The notes under the pieces: generated by a model | Databases searched by the model: none | What the model was told of the DNA's origin: nothing | What the model saw: the letters and a program-made list of their open reading frames with translations, nothing else | Translations under genes and position numbers: made by a program | NCBI GenBank assembly: GCA_049699715.1 | Contig: JBNAVB010000011.1 | Location: 1-22,949, forward strand | Length of the DNA stretch: 22,949 nt | Source of the DNA: JAVZYK01 sp049699715 | GTDB lineage: Archaea > Nanobdellota > Nanobdellia > Pacearchaeales > UBA284 | Reading direction: 5' to 3' | Shown: positions 1-6,272 of the stretch, in pieces | How the letters are laid out: each line of letters begins with the position of its first letter | How positions within the stretch are numbered: the first letter of the stretch is position 1

Positions 1-204
1 AATTCTCTTTACATTTCTAGTTGAAAGAGGAAAAGAGCGAAGGAATATAGCATTCATTATTCTCTCTTTTGGAAATCTATGTCTAGCAAAAATTCCTTTC
101 TCACAGAACCTTCTATTACAACCGTTACACTTAAATCTTTGAACTCCTTTCTTATCATGACCGTTTTTAACGGTTAGCAGAGAGGAGCAATATGGACATT
201 TCAT
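1..204 (-). CDS. IS transposase, N-terminal zinc-ribbon part (3' end beyond window)
   Basis: Read on the minus strand, the frame opens with ATG at 204 and stays open to base 1 (68 codons). The start of the protein reads MKCPYCSSLLTVKNGHDKKG, followed by RFKCNGCNRRFC. This gives the CPxC...CxxC pattern of the InsA-like zinc ribbon found at the head of IS1/IS6/ISA1214-type transposases; the ribbon binds DNA at the element ends. Basic residues follow. A purine-rich GAGGAG lies just before the ATG and would act as ribosome binding site, so translation from the same mRNA as the upstream 52-aa ORF is likely. The catalytic DDE domain is not in the window, so the exact IS family and intactness cannot be decided. 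Confidence 0.8.
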   Translation of the reverse strand, partial: MKCPYCSSLLTVKNGHDKKGVQRFKCNGCNRRFCEKGIFARHRFPKERIMNAIFLRSFPLSTRNVKRI

Positions 205-217
205 ATCTCCTCTTTGT

Positions 218-376
218 TTATTTAACTATTATCAGATAAGCTCTCTTTCCTATGAATCTTTTAGGACAATCTACCTTAGCACTATTGCCTATTGGAGTAA
301 CTTTTCTCTCAAGAAATCCTAAAATTTTCTTCTCAGTCAGAGTAAGATTTCCTCTTTTTAATTCTATCTTTCTCAT
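218..376 (-). CDS. DUF2080-type transposon-associated small protein (AbrB-like fold)
   Basis: This 52-aa protein begins MRKIELKRGNLTLTEKKI and ends with VTPIGNSAKVDCPKRFIGKR followed by AYLIIVK. The 'VTPxGNSAKVxxPKxxIGKxxxxI' segment (about residues 26-50) is the signature of the DUF2080 transposase-associated family and resembles the swapped-hairpin AbrB/SpoVT DNA-binding fold. It precedes the transposase by 13 nt, as this family usually does. By analogy with AbrB-type antitoxins and regulators it may bind the element's own promoter; the palindrome overlapping its start codon fits that but does not prove it. The protein is complete, with no frameshift. Confidence 0.85.
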   Translation of the reverse strand: MRKIELKRGNLTLTEKKILGFLERKVTPIGNSAKVDCPKRFIGKRAYLIIVK

Positions 377-397
377 AGGATAACTATAGTTATCCTA
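376..397. promoter_or_regulatory. 22-bp perfect palindrome at start of transposon operon
   Basis: The half-site TAGGATAACTA is followed directly by its exact reverse complement, with no spacer. The minus-strand ATG of the DUF2080 ORF starts at 376, so the palindrome reaches into the start codon and covers the predicted transcription start. It could be an operator for the AbrB-like protein or a hairpin at the mRNA 5' end. It is seen directly; the function is inferred. Confidence 0.7.
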
Positions 398-420
398 ATA
401 TAAAAATGTTTCTATTTACT

Positions 421-432
421 CTTTATATAGAA
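421..432 (-). promoter_or_regulatory. TATA-like box for transposon operon
   Basis: On the minus strand this reads CTATATAAAG. About 27 nt downstream is the edge of the 22-bp palindrome, so transcription would begin at or just before the palindrome. The sequence is a good archaeal TATA match but no BRE was scored. Confidence 0.5.
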
Positions 433-449
433 TTTATCACCCGTTAACT

Positions 450-481
450 TTACAGAACCTACTTGGAGGTTCGTTACAGAA
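450..481. repeat. Direct repeats TTACAGAA around a 6-bp hairpin
   Basis: TTACAGAA occurs at 450-457 and again at 474-481. Between and overlapping them, GAACCT (455-460) and AGGTTC (467-472) form a perfect 6-bp stem with loop ACTTGG. The position just outside the transposon operon makes this a candidate IS end or insertion scar, but the other end of the element is not visible for comparison. Confidence 0.4.
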
Positions 482-506
482 TATTAAAATAAAAAAATTA
501 AAAACA

Positions 507-872
507 ATGCAAAAATTAAACTTCCTATTGTGTGGGATCTTTTTCTTATTACTCTTGCAAGTAATTAGCGCACAACATTTTGCAGATTGCATTAGGCCCA
601 GAGGAGGGGCAGCTCCTTTGTGGAGGCATCTCCATCTGGATAATCAAGCTTTAGCCAGAGAATTTGAGGATTGCGCTGCAGTAAATCCTGGATCAAGCAT
701 AGAAGAAATAATCGATGCGATTTCTTTGGATGAGAATGCTGCTTACGGGTGCAGAGTTGCCGAAGGCGTGGTTACCGCAAGAGAAATTTTACTGAAGAAT
801 ATGGAGACACAAAAAGATCTGTTTCTGGATCCTGTTCCAATGTTCTCTCAAAAAAAGATAGAATTTTCCTAA
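507..872 (+). CDS. Small secreted protein of unknown function
   Basis: The 121-aa product opens with a strong Sec-type signal: MQKLNFLLCGIFFLLLLQVI then SAQ, with likely cleavage near residue 23. The mature part is about 98 aa with three cysteines (residues 28, 56 and 82) and a charged tail ending KKIEFS. No family was recognised. Upstream DNA is A-rich (tattaaaataaaaaaatta) without a clear Shine-Dalgarno, and the promoter is weaker than that of the opposing ORF. Its last 101 nt overlap the minus-strand ORF at 772-987, which also has a signal peptide. Both overlapping frames use ordinary codons, so either or both could be real. It lies between an IS fragment and RNase J, so it may be accessory DNA. 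Confidence 0.5.
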   Translation: MQKLNFLLCGIFFLLLLQVISAQHFADCIRPRGGAAPLWRHLHLDNQALAREFEDCAAVNPGSSIEEIIDAISLDENAAYGCRVAEGVVTAREILLKNMETQKDLFLDPVPMFSQKKIEFS

Positions 873-987
873 AATAGTCCATTCTTTGGAGGGGCTCGCT
901 TAAATTATTGGTAGAATCTGCCTGGCCAAATGCCAGATTGACACCAATTATCCCCAATGCTGTAATTAAGGTATGCCTGAATTTCAT
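772..987 (-). CDS. Small secreted protein of unknown function, antisense to the 3' end of 507-872
   Basis: The 71-aa product starts MKFRHTLITALGIIGVNLAF with a basic n-region and hydrophobic core, a plausible signal peptide ending near residue 21-24. The remainder is a short acidic/amphipathic segment ending SSVKFLLR. No family was recognised. A very good TATA box (TTTATAAATA on the minus strand, 1010-1019) is centred 28 nt before the ATG, the spacing expected for a leaderless archaeal transcript. That is the main evidence for this ORF. It overlaps the plus-strand ORF tail to tail by 101 nt. Confidence 0.5.
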   Translation of the reverse strand: MKFRHTLITALGIIGVNLAFGQADSTNNLSEPLQRMDYFRKILSFFERTLEQDPETDLFVSPYSSVKFLLR

Positions 988-1009
988 TGCGTTTTACTGA
1001 AGTCTACAA

Positions 1010-1019
1010 TATTTATAAA
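1010..1019 (-). promoter_or_regulatory. TATA box for the 71-aa secreted ORF
   Basis: The minus strand reads TTTATAAATA, centred 28 nt from the ATG at 987, so the transcript would begin at or within a few bases of the start codon. Confidence 0.55.
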
Positions 1020-1086
1020 CCTTCCTCTTAGTGTTACTTTTAAGTAACTAATCATTTTAATATAATTTTTGTAGAATTCATAAGAA

Positions 1087-1094
1087 TTATAAAT
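1087..1094 (+). promoter_or_regulatory. TATA box for RNase J gene
   Basis: TTATAAAT is centred about 33 nt before the ATG at 1124, giving a leader of only a few bases. The TATA boxes for this gene and the opposing ORF lie about 75 nt apart in the same 136-nt spacer, so the region is a divergent promoter. Confidence 0.5.
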
Positions 1095-1123
1095 CGCTTT
1101 TCTTTCCTTGTTTTATCAAAAAG

Positions 1124-2467
1124 ATGATAAAGTTACATGCAGTAGGTGGCTATAGTGAAGTAGGCAAGAATATGACTTGCATAGAGATAGGCGACGATGC
1201 CTTTATCTTCGATACCGGTTTGTTCCTGCCCCCAATTGTAGAGCTTGAAAATCTTAGGGGCAAGCCCTACACTGAAAAAAAGCTTCGAGAGATAGACGCC
1301 TTGCCTAATGACTCCGTCATAAAATCAATACAGGGCAAAGTTCGCGCAATTTTTGTTTCACATGCGCATCTAGACCATGTAGGCGCAGTGCCCCATATCG
1401 CCCACCATTATCACCGCGCGGAAATTGCTGCGACTCCATTCACAATGGAGTTCCTAAATTCTATGCTACAGGATCAGAATATCAGGCTTAGCAACAAACT
1501 CCGGGCTGTCACTCCAAACTCAAAATTTGTTGTAAAAGGCAACAGCGGCAAGGAATATGAAATAGAATTTCTTAATGTTACTCATTCAACACTTCAAGCC
1601 GCATTAATCGTATTGCACACAGAAAAAGGCGCGATAATTTATGCGAACGATTTCAAGTTTGATAATACTCCCATCTTGGGAAGAAGGCCCAATTATGAGC
1701 GACTTAAAGAGATAGCCAAACAAGGGGTGCTCGCTTTAATCGTAGAGTCTCTCTATGCCGATGATGAGCGCAAAACTCCAAGCGAGAAAATCGCTCGAGG
1801 CCTCCTAGAAGACGTCTTGCTCACAACAGCTAACGAAGATGCTTGCATAACTGTAACAACTTTCTCAAGTCATATAGCCCGACTGAAAAGCATTGTTGAT
1901 TGTGGAAAGCAGCTTAACAGAGAGATACTATTCTTGGGCCGCTCTCTCCACAGATATGTTTCAGCCGCGAATAAACTCAAACTCGTGCCCTTTATGGAGG
2001 ACATAAAGATGATGAGCTATAAGACTCAACTTGAGCGCGCATTGAAACAAGTTTCCAAAAACAGGACAAAATACATGCTTGTATGCACAGGACATCAGGG
2101 CGAGCCCGGTTCGATATTAGACCGGCTTGTTCGGGGGGTATTGCCTTTCAAGTTTAACTCACGCGACCATGTTGTTTTTTCCTCGAGGATAATCCCCTCG
2201 CCTATAAATATGGCCAACAGAAAACAACTTGAAAAAAAGCTCAAGGAAAGAGGCGTTAGAATATTCACAGACGTTCATGTCTCAGGACATTGCGGCCGCG
2301 AGGATTTAAGAGACTTGATAGAAATGTTGGAGCCGCAACACATTATCCCAGCCCATGGCGATATGCAAAAATTAACTGCTTTAGCTGAACTCGCCACAGA
2401 GCTCGGCTATGATCTAGGCAAAGATGTCCACATCTTGCAAGATGGCCACCAGATAAATCTAGCATAA
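1124..2467 (+). CDS. rnj: Archaeal ribonuclease J (beta-CASP metallo-beta-lactamase)
   Basis: This is a 447-aa RNase of the beta-CASP family, expected to act as a 5'-3' exoribonuclease in mRNA decay and RNA maturation. The zinc ligands are visible: D30 region (IFDTG), the HxHxDH motif SHAHLDH with H80, H82, D84 and H85, H154 (NVTHST), and D176 (YANDF). The beta-CASP insert follows, with E208 (IVESLYAD), the CTGHQGEPGS segment at 321-330, H389 (VSGHCGRED) and the C-terminal H411 (PAHGD). Length matches archaeal RNase J (about 450 aa). It has no KH domains, which separates it from the aCPSF1/aCPSF2 group. It appears to be transcribed alone from the 1087 TATA box; the next gene has its own promoter. 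Confidence 0.93.
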   Translation: MIKLHAVGGYSEVGKNMTCIEIGDDAFIFDTGLFLPPIVELENLRGKPYTEKKLREIDALPNDSVIKSIQGKVRAIFVSHAHLDHVGAVPHIAHHYHRAEIAATPFTMEFLNSMLQDQNIRLSNKLRAVTPNSKFVVKGNSGKEYEIEFLNVTHSTLQAALIVLHTEKGAIIYANDFKFDNTPILGRRPNYERLKEIAKQGVLALIVESLYADDERKTPSEKIARGLLEDVLLTTANEDACITVTTFSSHIARLKSIVDCGKQLNREILFLGRSLHRYVSAANKLKLVPFMEDIKMMSYKTQLERALKQVSKNRTKYMLVCTGHQGEPGSILDRLVRGVLPFKFNSRDHVVFSSRIIPSPINMANRKQLEKKLKERGVRIFTDVHVSGHCGREDLRDLIEMLEPQHIIPAHGDMQKLTALAELATELGYDLGKDVHILQDGHQINLA

Positions 2468-2506
2468 TTAACAAGATTGATAAAAATTTAATAAAAATAA
2501 AGATTA

Positions 2507-2549
2507 ACGAAATAATTTATAAAAACGAAATAATTTATATTATAAAAAC
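2507..2549 (+). promoter_or_regulatory. Duplicated TATA-containing promoter of the 70-aa ORF
   Basis: ACGAAATAATTTATA occurs twice in tandem, starting at 2507 and 2525, each copy containing a TATA-like core (ATTTATAAAA; TTATATTATAAAAA). The second core lies about 25 nt before the ATG at 2570, so it would give a leaderless mRNA. The first would start about 18 nt further upstream. Confidence 0.5.
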
Positions 2550-2569
2550 AAACAAAAAATAAACAAAAA

Positions 2570-2782
2570 ATGGCGCGCGTAGACCTTGTTGCAGCATTGA
2601 GGAATGCTGTCGAGAGGGGCGAGACTCTCGAGGAAGCCAGGCTTTCTCTGCTCAATGCTAATTACAGCCCTTCCGAGGTAGATGAAGCTGCGCGAGAGAT
2701 TGAAAGGTTGAAGCCTAAAAAACTTTCGCCGCCTTCAAAAAGGACAGAGTTCCCCCCACTGCCTTCTCCTCCAAGAGCTTAA
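2570..2782 (+). CDS. Small UBA-like helical protein with proline-rich tail
   Basis: The 70-aa product has an N-terminal three-helix pattern, 'AALRNAVERGETLEEARLSL' then LNANYSPSEVDEAARE (about residues 8-44). This resembles the short UBA-like domains that recur in DPANN and other archaeal proteins ('rGxsleeAxxsLxnAgYsxxEVxxA'). The tail (about 48-70) is rich in Pro, Ser and Lys, ending PPLPSPPRA, and is probably disordered. Many relatives carry a membrane anchor after such a linker; none is present here. The partner is unknown. It has its own promoter upstream and sits 125 nt before mre11, so co-transcription is not needed. Confidence 0.6.
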   Translation: MARVDLVAALRNAVERGETLEEARLSLLNANYSPSEVDEAAREIERLKPKKLSPPSKRTEFPPLPSPPRA

Positions 2783-2825
2783 AAGTCAAAAGTCAGCAGG
2801 GAAACTTAAACTGCAGTGCAAGAAA

Positions 2826-2892
2826 CTTTATAAATTTCGTAGTTCTCTTTTAATCGATTTTATCATAGAAGGTAAGGGGCATATAAAGGAGG
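2826..2892 (+). promoter_or_regulatory. Promoter and Shine-Dalgarno of mre11-rad50
   Basis: A TATA-like CTTTATAAAT at 2826-2835 predicts transcription starting near 2860. A strong GGAGG lies at 2888-2892, but it is 15 nt from the ATG, longer than usual. No in-frame start lies closer, and the protein's N-terminal motif MKFAHIADVHLG confirms the ATG at 2908. Unlike several neighbours, this operon therefore seems to have a real 5' leader. Confidence 0.5.
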
Positions 2893-2907
2893 CGTACAAA
2901 CAGACAA

Positions 2908-4146
2908 ATGAAATTCGCTCATATAGCCGATGTACATCTTGGGGCATGGAAACAGCCAGAGCTACAAAATCTAAGTCTAAAAGCTTTTGACATTGCTATA
3001 GAAAAAAGCATCAAGGAAAAGGTCGATTTTGTGATAATCGCCGGCGATTTGTTTGATGTGGCAATGCCAGGCGTGGATGTTCTGAAAGAGGCTGTAACTA
3101 TCCTGAAAAGATTAAAAGACAATGGCATAAAATGTTTCTTACTCGCTGGCTCTCACGACTTTTCGATAACAGGTAAAACTTTCCTCGATGTTCTTGAGCG
3201 AGCAGATTTGTTTAAGAATATATTTGTCCTAAATCAGAAAGAAAACGAATTGGAATTTTTCCACGACAGCTCGCTCAAGGTTTCGCTTGCAGGGGTAGCT
3301 GGCAAGAAAGCCGGCATCGAGGTAAACTTATTCAAAAATTTGAATATTAAAGGCACTGCGCCAAGGGAGCACACCAAGATTTTCATTTTTCATACAACCC
3401 TTACTGAATCCAAGCCAGAAGAGATGGAATTCGTTGATTCGATCGCCCTGAGCGACTTACCGGAAGGCTTTGATTACTATGCTGGCGGGCATTTACATCT
3501 CTTCGCGAAACACAAAAAAGGAGCTGCCTTCGTTACCTATCCTGGCCCGCTGTTCCCAAACAACTTTGAAGAGCTCAAGAAGCTGCAACATGGGAGGTTT
3601 TTTATAGTGGATATTGATGAAAAGACAAAAGAAACCCAAATCAAGGACGAAGAGGTTAAACTTAAGGACATCCTCAGCATAGATTGTGATGTTGATGCTC
3701 TGACGCCGATGGCAGCAACAACAAAGATACTGGACGAGATAAGCAAGGCTGAAGTCAAAGACAAGATACTTCTGCTAAAGATTTCAGGAACGCTCACTTC
3801 AGGCAAAACTTCAGACATAGATTTCGACAAAATAAGGGAAGCACTCCACGAAAGCTACTGTTATTTGAAAAATACTTCGGGCTTAAGCATTAAAGAGTTC
3901 AAGATAGACATAGAAGATAAGGGCGATGACATAGAAACAATCGAGAGAAACCTTATTCTAGAATATTCTAAAAAAGAAACAGATTTTCTTGAATTTTTGC
4001 CATTGATTGCTCAGCTAAACTCAATTCTTGATACAGAAAAATATGAAGGAGAGACAAAAGAGGAGTATGAGTCGCGAATTATTGCCGATTTCAAAAAAGT
4101 CTTTACTGAGATTAATGAGATCAAAGACATAGAGACTAATAAATAA
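2908..4146 (+). CDS. mre11: DNA double-strand break repair nuclease Mre11
   Basis: This 412-aa metallophosphoesterase is the Mn2+-dependent nuclease of the Mre11-Rad50 complex, which processes DNA ends for homologous recombination. Phosphodiesterase motifs appear in order: D8 and H10 (ADVHLG), D47 (IAGDLFD), S82-H83-D84 (GSHD), H162 (FIFHTTL), and H195/H197 (GGHLHL). Motif III reads GSHD where GNHD is the common form. The C-terminal third is charged and helical, as expected for the capping and Rad50-binding regions. The stop is followed one base later by the ATG of rad50, so the two are translationally coupled. HerA and NurA, usual archaeal partners, are not adjacent. Confidence 0.93.
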   Translation: MKFAHIADVHLGAWKQPELQNLSLKAFDIAIEKSIKEKVDFVIIAGDLFDVAMPGVDVLKEAVTILKRLKDNGIKCFLLAGSHDFSITGKTFLDVLERADLFKNIFVLNQKENELEFFHDSSLKVSLAGVAGKKAGIEVNLFKNLNIKGTAPREHTKIFIFHTTLTESKPEEMEFVDSIALSDLPEGFDYYAGGHLHLFAKHKKGAAFVTYPGPLFPNNFEELKKLQHGRFFIVDIDEKTKETQIKDEEVKLKDILSIDCDVDALTPMAATTKILDEISKAEVKDKILLLKISGTLTSGKTSDIDFDKIREALHESYCYLKNTSGLSIKEFKIDIEDKGDDIETIERNLILEYSKKETDFLEFLPLIAQLNSILDTEKYEGETKEEYESRIIADFKKVFTEINEIKDIETNK

Positions 4147-4147
4147 A

Positions 4148-6202
4148 ATGAAACTTAAGAAGATTGTGCTCAATAACATTAGAACATATGAGAAACAAGA
4201 GATAACCTTTCCTAAAGGCAGTGTTTTGTTGTCGGGAGACATTGGCTCTGGCAAAAGCACAATTCTTCTTGCTCTCGAATTCGCATTATTCGGGCTGCAA
4301 ACAGGTTGTCTATCAGGCGCTAGCTTGTTGCGAAATGGCGCGGACAGTGGTTCGGTTGAAATAGAGCTAGAAATTGATGGCAAGCCGATAAGAATCAAAA
4401 GAGGCTTGAAAAGAAGTAAAAAATCTGTAACACAAGAGAAAGGTTTGTTCGTAATGGAGAACAATGAAGAAGAGCTAGGAGCAGAGGAGCTAAAGCAGCG
4501 GGTGTTAGATATATTTGGTTACCCAATGTCATTGATAAAAGCAAGGACAAATCTTCTCTACAGATTTACTGTTTACACTCCTCAAGAAGAAATGAAACAA
4601 ATTCTTCTTGAAAATGCCGATGATAGAATCGATGTCATAAGAAAAATCTTTGGCATAGATAAATACAAGAAAATTACTGCTAATACAGACCTGATAGCGG
4701 CTAGAATTCGCGAAGAAGCTCGGTTCAAAGAAAGCCGGATTCTTGACCTACCATCGCTAAAGGAGCAAAAAACGGAAAGAGAACAAGAGCTAAATGAAGA
4801 AAAAGCAAGACTCAAAGAAATCTTGTCGAAATACGAATCATTAAAAAAAGAAGTCGAACTATCAGAACAAGAATCTGATAAAATCTTAGCGCAGATAACT
4901 AAGGTCAATGAATTAAAACTTAAGCTTGCAAGCCTTCTATCTGAATTAAAGCTTAGAGAAAACGAGCTAGAGGAGACTGATGAAGCAATTAAAGAAAATG
5001 AAGCTCAGTTAAAAGAACTCAAAGCAAAAATAGATTCAAAAACATTGTCTTTAGAAAACTTTTCTGAAAAAATCAGGCAAAAAATCCAAACACATAAAGC
5101 ATTGTTCGATGCAGCCAAAAAAATAGGTTCTAAAATTGGAGCGCTGGAGCTCAGCAAGGCCGAGCTCCTCAAAACAAAACACCAGATAGATAGCCTTGAC
5201 CAATGCCCTATATGCAAACAAAAAGTTACAGCAGAACACAAATGTAAAATAACAGAGGAAAACACAAAAAAACTCGAAGAAATCGCTCGAAACATCGCAG
5301 AGTTGGAAAAAGATTCCGCAGCCAAATCCAAAGAGCTTGAAAAAATAGAAAGTGAGATAGAAAGTTTGAGAGAGCAAGACAAAGAATCTGAAAAAATAAA
5401 GCTTTTAGTCAGCTCAATAAATGAAAAAGCAAATATAATAGAAAGATTAAAGAAAAAATCTACAGAAGTCCAGGAAAAAATTATTGCCCTCAAGAATCAG
5501 AAGGAAGGGATAGAACAAGAATTAATGGAATTTAAGGATATAGATGCTCTCGCGCTAGCGATAAAACAGAAACTTAATATTTTGAGGAAAGAAGAACGTG
5601 ATACAGAAATAGAAAAAGTCAAGCATGAGCGGAACTTGGAAAATGCACAGAAAATTATAGAGCTGCTTGATAAGGACATTGCAAAAAAGGAGCGAGTTTC
5701 TTTAGAAATTGCTAAGCTCAAGAAACTTAATGAATGGCTCACAAAACATTATATGGAAATCATCGCGAAGATAGAGAAAACAGTTATGGCCAAGCTGAAC
5801 AAAGAGTTTAATTCATTGTTTGAGACATGGTTCAAGCTCCTTGTTGAAAGTCTTGAAGCAAGAGTGGATGAGAACTTCACTCCAATAATCGAACAGCAAG
5901 GTTATGACATAGACTATGTTGCATTGTCCGGCGGTGAGAGAACAGCAGCGGCTCTGGCCTACAGGCTCGCATTGAATCAGATTATAAATCATTTTATGGG
6001 CAGGCTTAAGACAAAGGGCTTGTTAATTCTTGATGAGCCAACAGACGGATTCAGCTCTGAGCAGCTGGAAAAGATGAAAAACATCATGAGCGAGCTTGAT
6101 TTCGAGCAGCTGATTCTTGTCTCTCATGAGTCAGAAGTAGAAGATTTCGTGGAAAATGTGATAAATTTTGAGAAAAAGGAGGGTGTTACTCGAGTATACT
6201 AA
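4148..6202 (+). CDS. rad50: DNA double-strand break repair ATPase Rad50
   Basis: This 684-aa SMC-like ATPase holds and tethers DNA ends with Mre11. Walker A is GDIGSGKST (residues 30-38). Two long coiled-coil stretches, rich in Glu, Lys and Leu, run from about 170 to 340 and 370 to 540. Between them is the zinc hook CPIC (C353 and C356), which dimerises Rad50 through one zinc. The C-terminal head has the signature LSGGE (593-597), Walker B ending LLILDEPTDGF (about 625-635) and the SHE switch near 659. The coiled coils are shorter than in the roughly 880-aa Pyrococcus protein, so the tether should be shorter. All ATPase motifs are intact. It starts 2 nt after mre11. Confidence 0.95.
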   Translation: MKLKKIVLNNIRTYEKQEITFPKGSVLLSGDIGSGKSTILLALEFALFGLQTGCLSGASLLRNGADSGSVEIELEIDGKPIRIKRGLKRSKKSVTQEKGLFVMENNEEELGAEELKQRVLDIFGYPMSLIKARTNLLYRFTVYTPQEEMKQILLENADDRIDVIRKIFGIDKYKKITANTDLIAARIREEARFKESRILDLPSLKEQKTEREQELNEEKARLKEILSKYESLKKEVELSEQESDKILAQITKVNELKLKLASLLSELKLRENELEETDEAIKENEAQLKELKAKIDSKTLSLENFSEKIRQKIQTHKALFDAAKKIGSKIGALELSKAELLKTKHQIDSLDQCPICKQKVTAEHKCKITEENTKKLEEIARNIAELEKDSAAKSKELEKIESEIESLREQDKESEKIKLLVSSINEKANIIERLKKKSTEVQEKIIALKNQKEGIEQELMEFKDIDALALAIKQKLNILRKEERDTEIEKVKHERNLENAQKIIELLDKDIAKKERVSLEIAKLKKLNEWLTKHYMEIIAKIEKTVMAKLNKEFNSLFETWFKLLVESLEARVDENFTPIIEQQGYDIDYVALSGGERTAAALAYRLALNQIINHFMGRLKTKGLLILDEPTDGFSSEQLEKMKNIMSELDFEQLILVSHESEVEDFVENVINFEKKEGVTRVY

Positions 6203-6272
6203 AAATCAAAGCTAAGCACAAAATATTTAAAGAAGGTAATTGTATCAAAGCTATATTAAAGACATAATAAAG

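Larger units (their letters stand above)
1..397 (-). mobile_element. Leading part of an archaeal insertion sequence (truncated by window edge)
   Basis: Two adjacent minus-strand ORFs form a recognisable transposon module: a 52-aa DUF2080-type protein, then, after a 13-nt gap, the zinc-ribbon start of a transposase that runs off the window. This pairing is common in archaeal and DPANN insertion sequences. A perfect 22-bp palindrome sits at the start of the first ORF. The outer boundary is not certain: a short hairpin and 8-nt direct repeats at 450-481 may mark or lie beyond the end, and the other terminus is outside the window. No terminal inverted repeat could be confirmed. Confidence 0.75.

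Noticed and set aside
4021..5742. Several minus-strand frames of 80-160 aa opposite rad50
   Set aside because: They are Ser/Phe/Leu-rich mirror images of the Lys/Glu coiled-coil codons and have no promoter or family; Rad50 motifs fix the coding strand.
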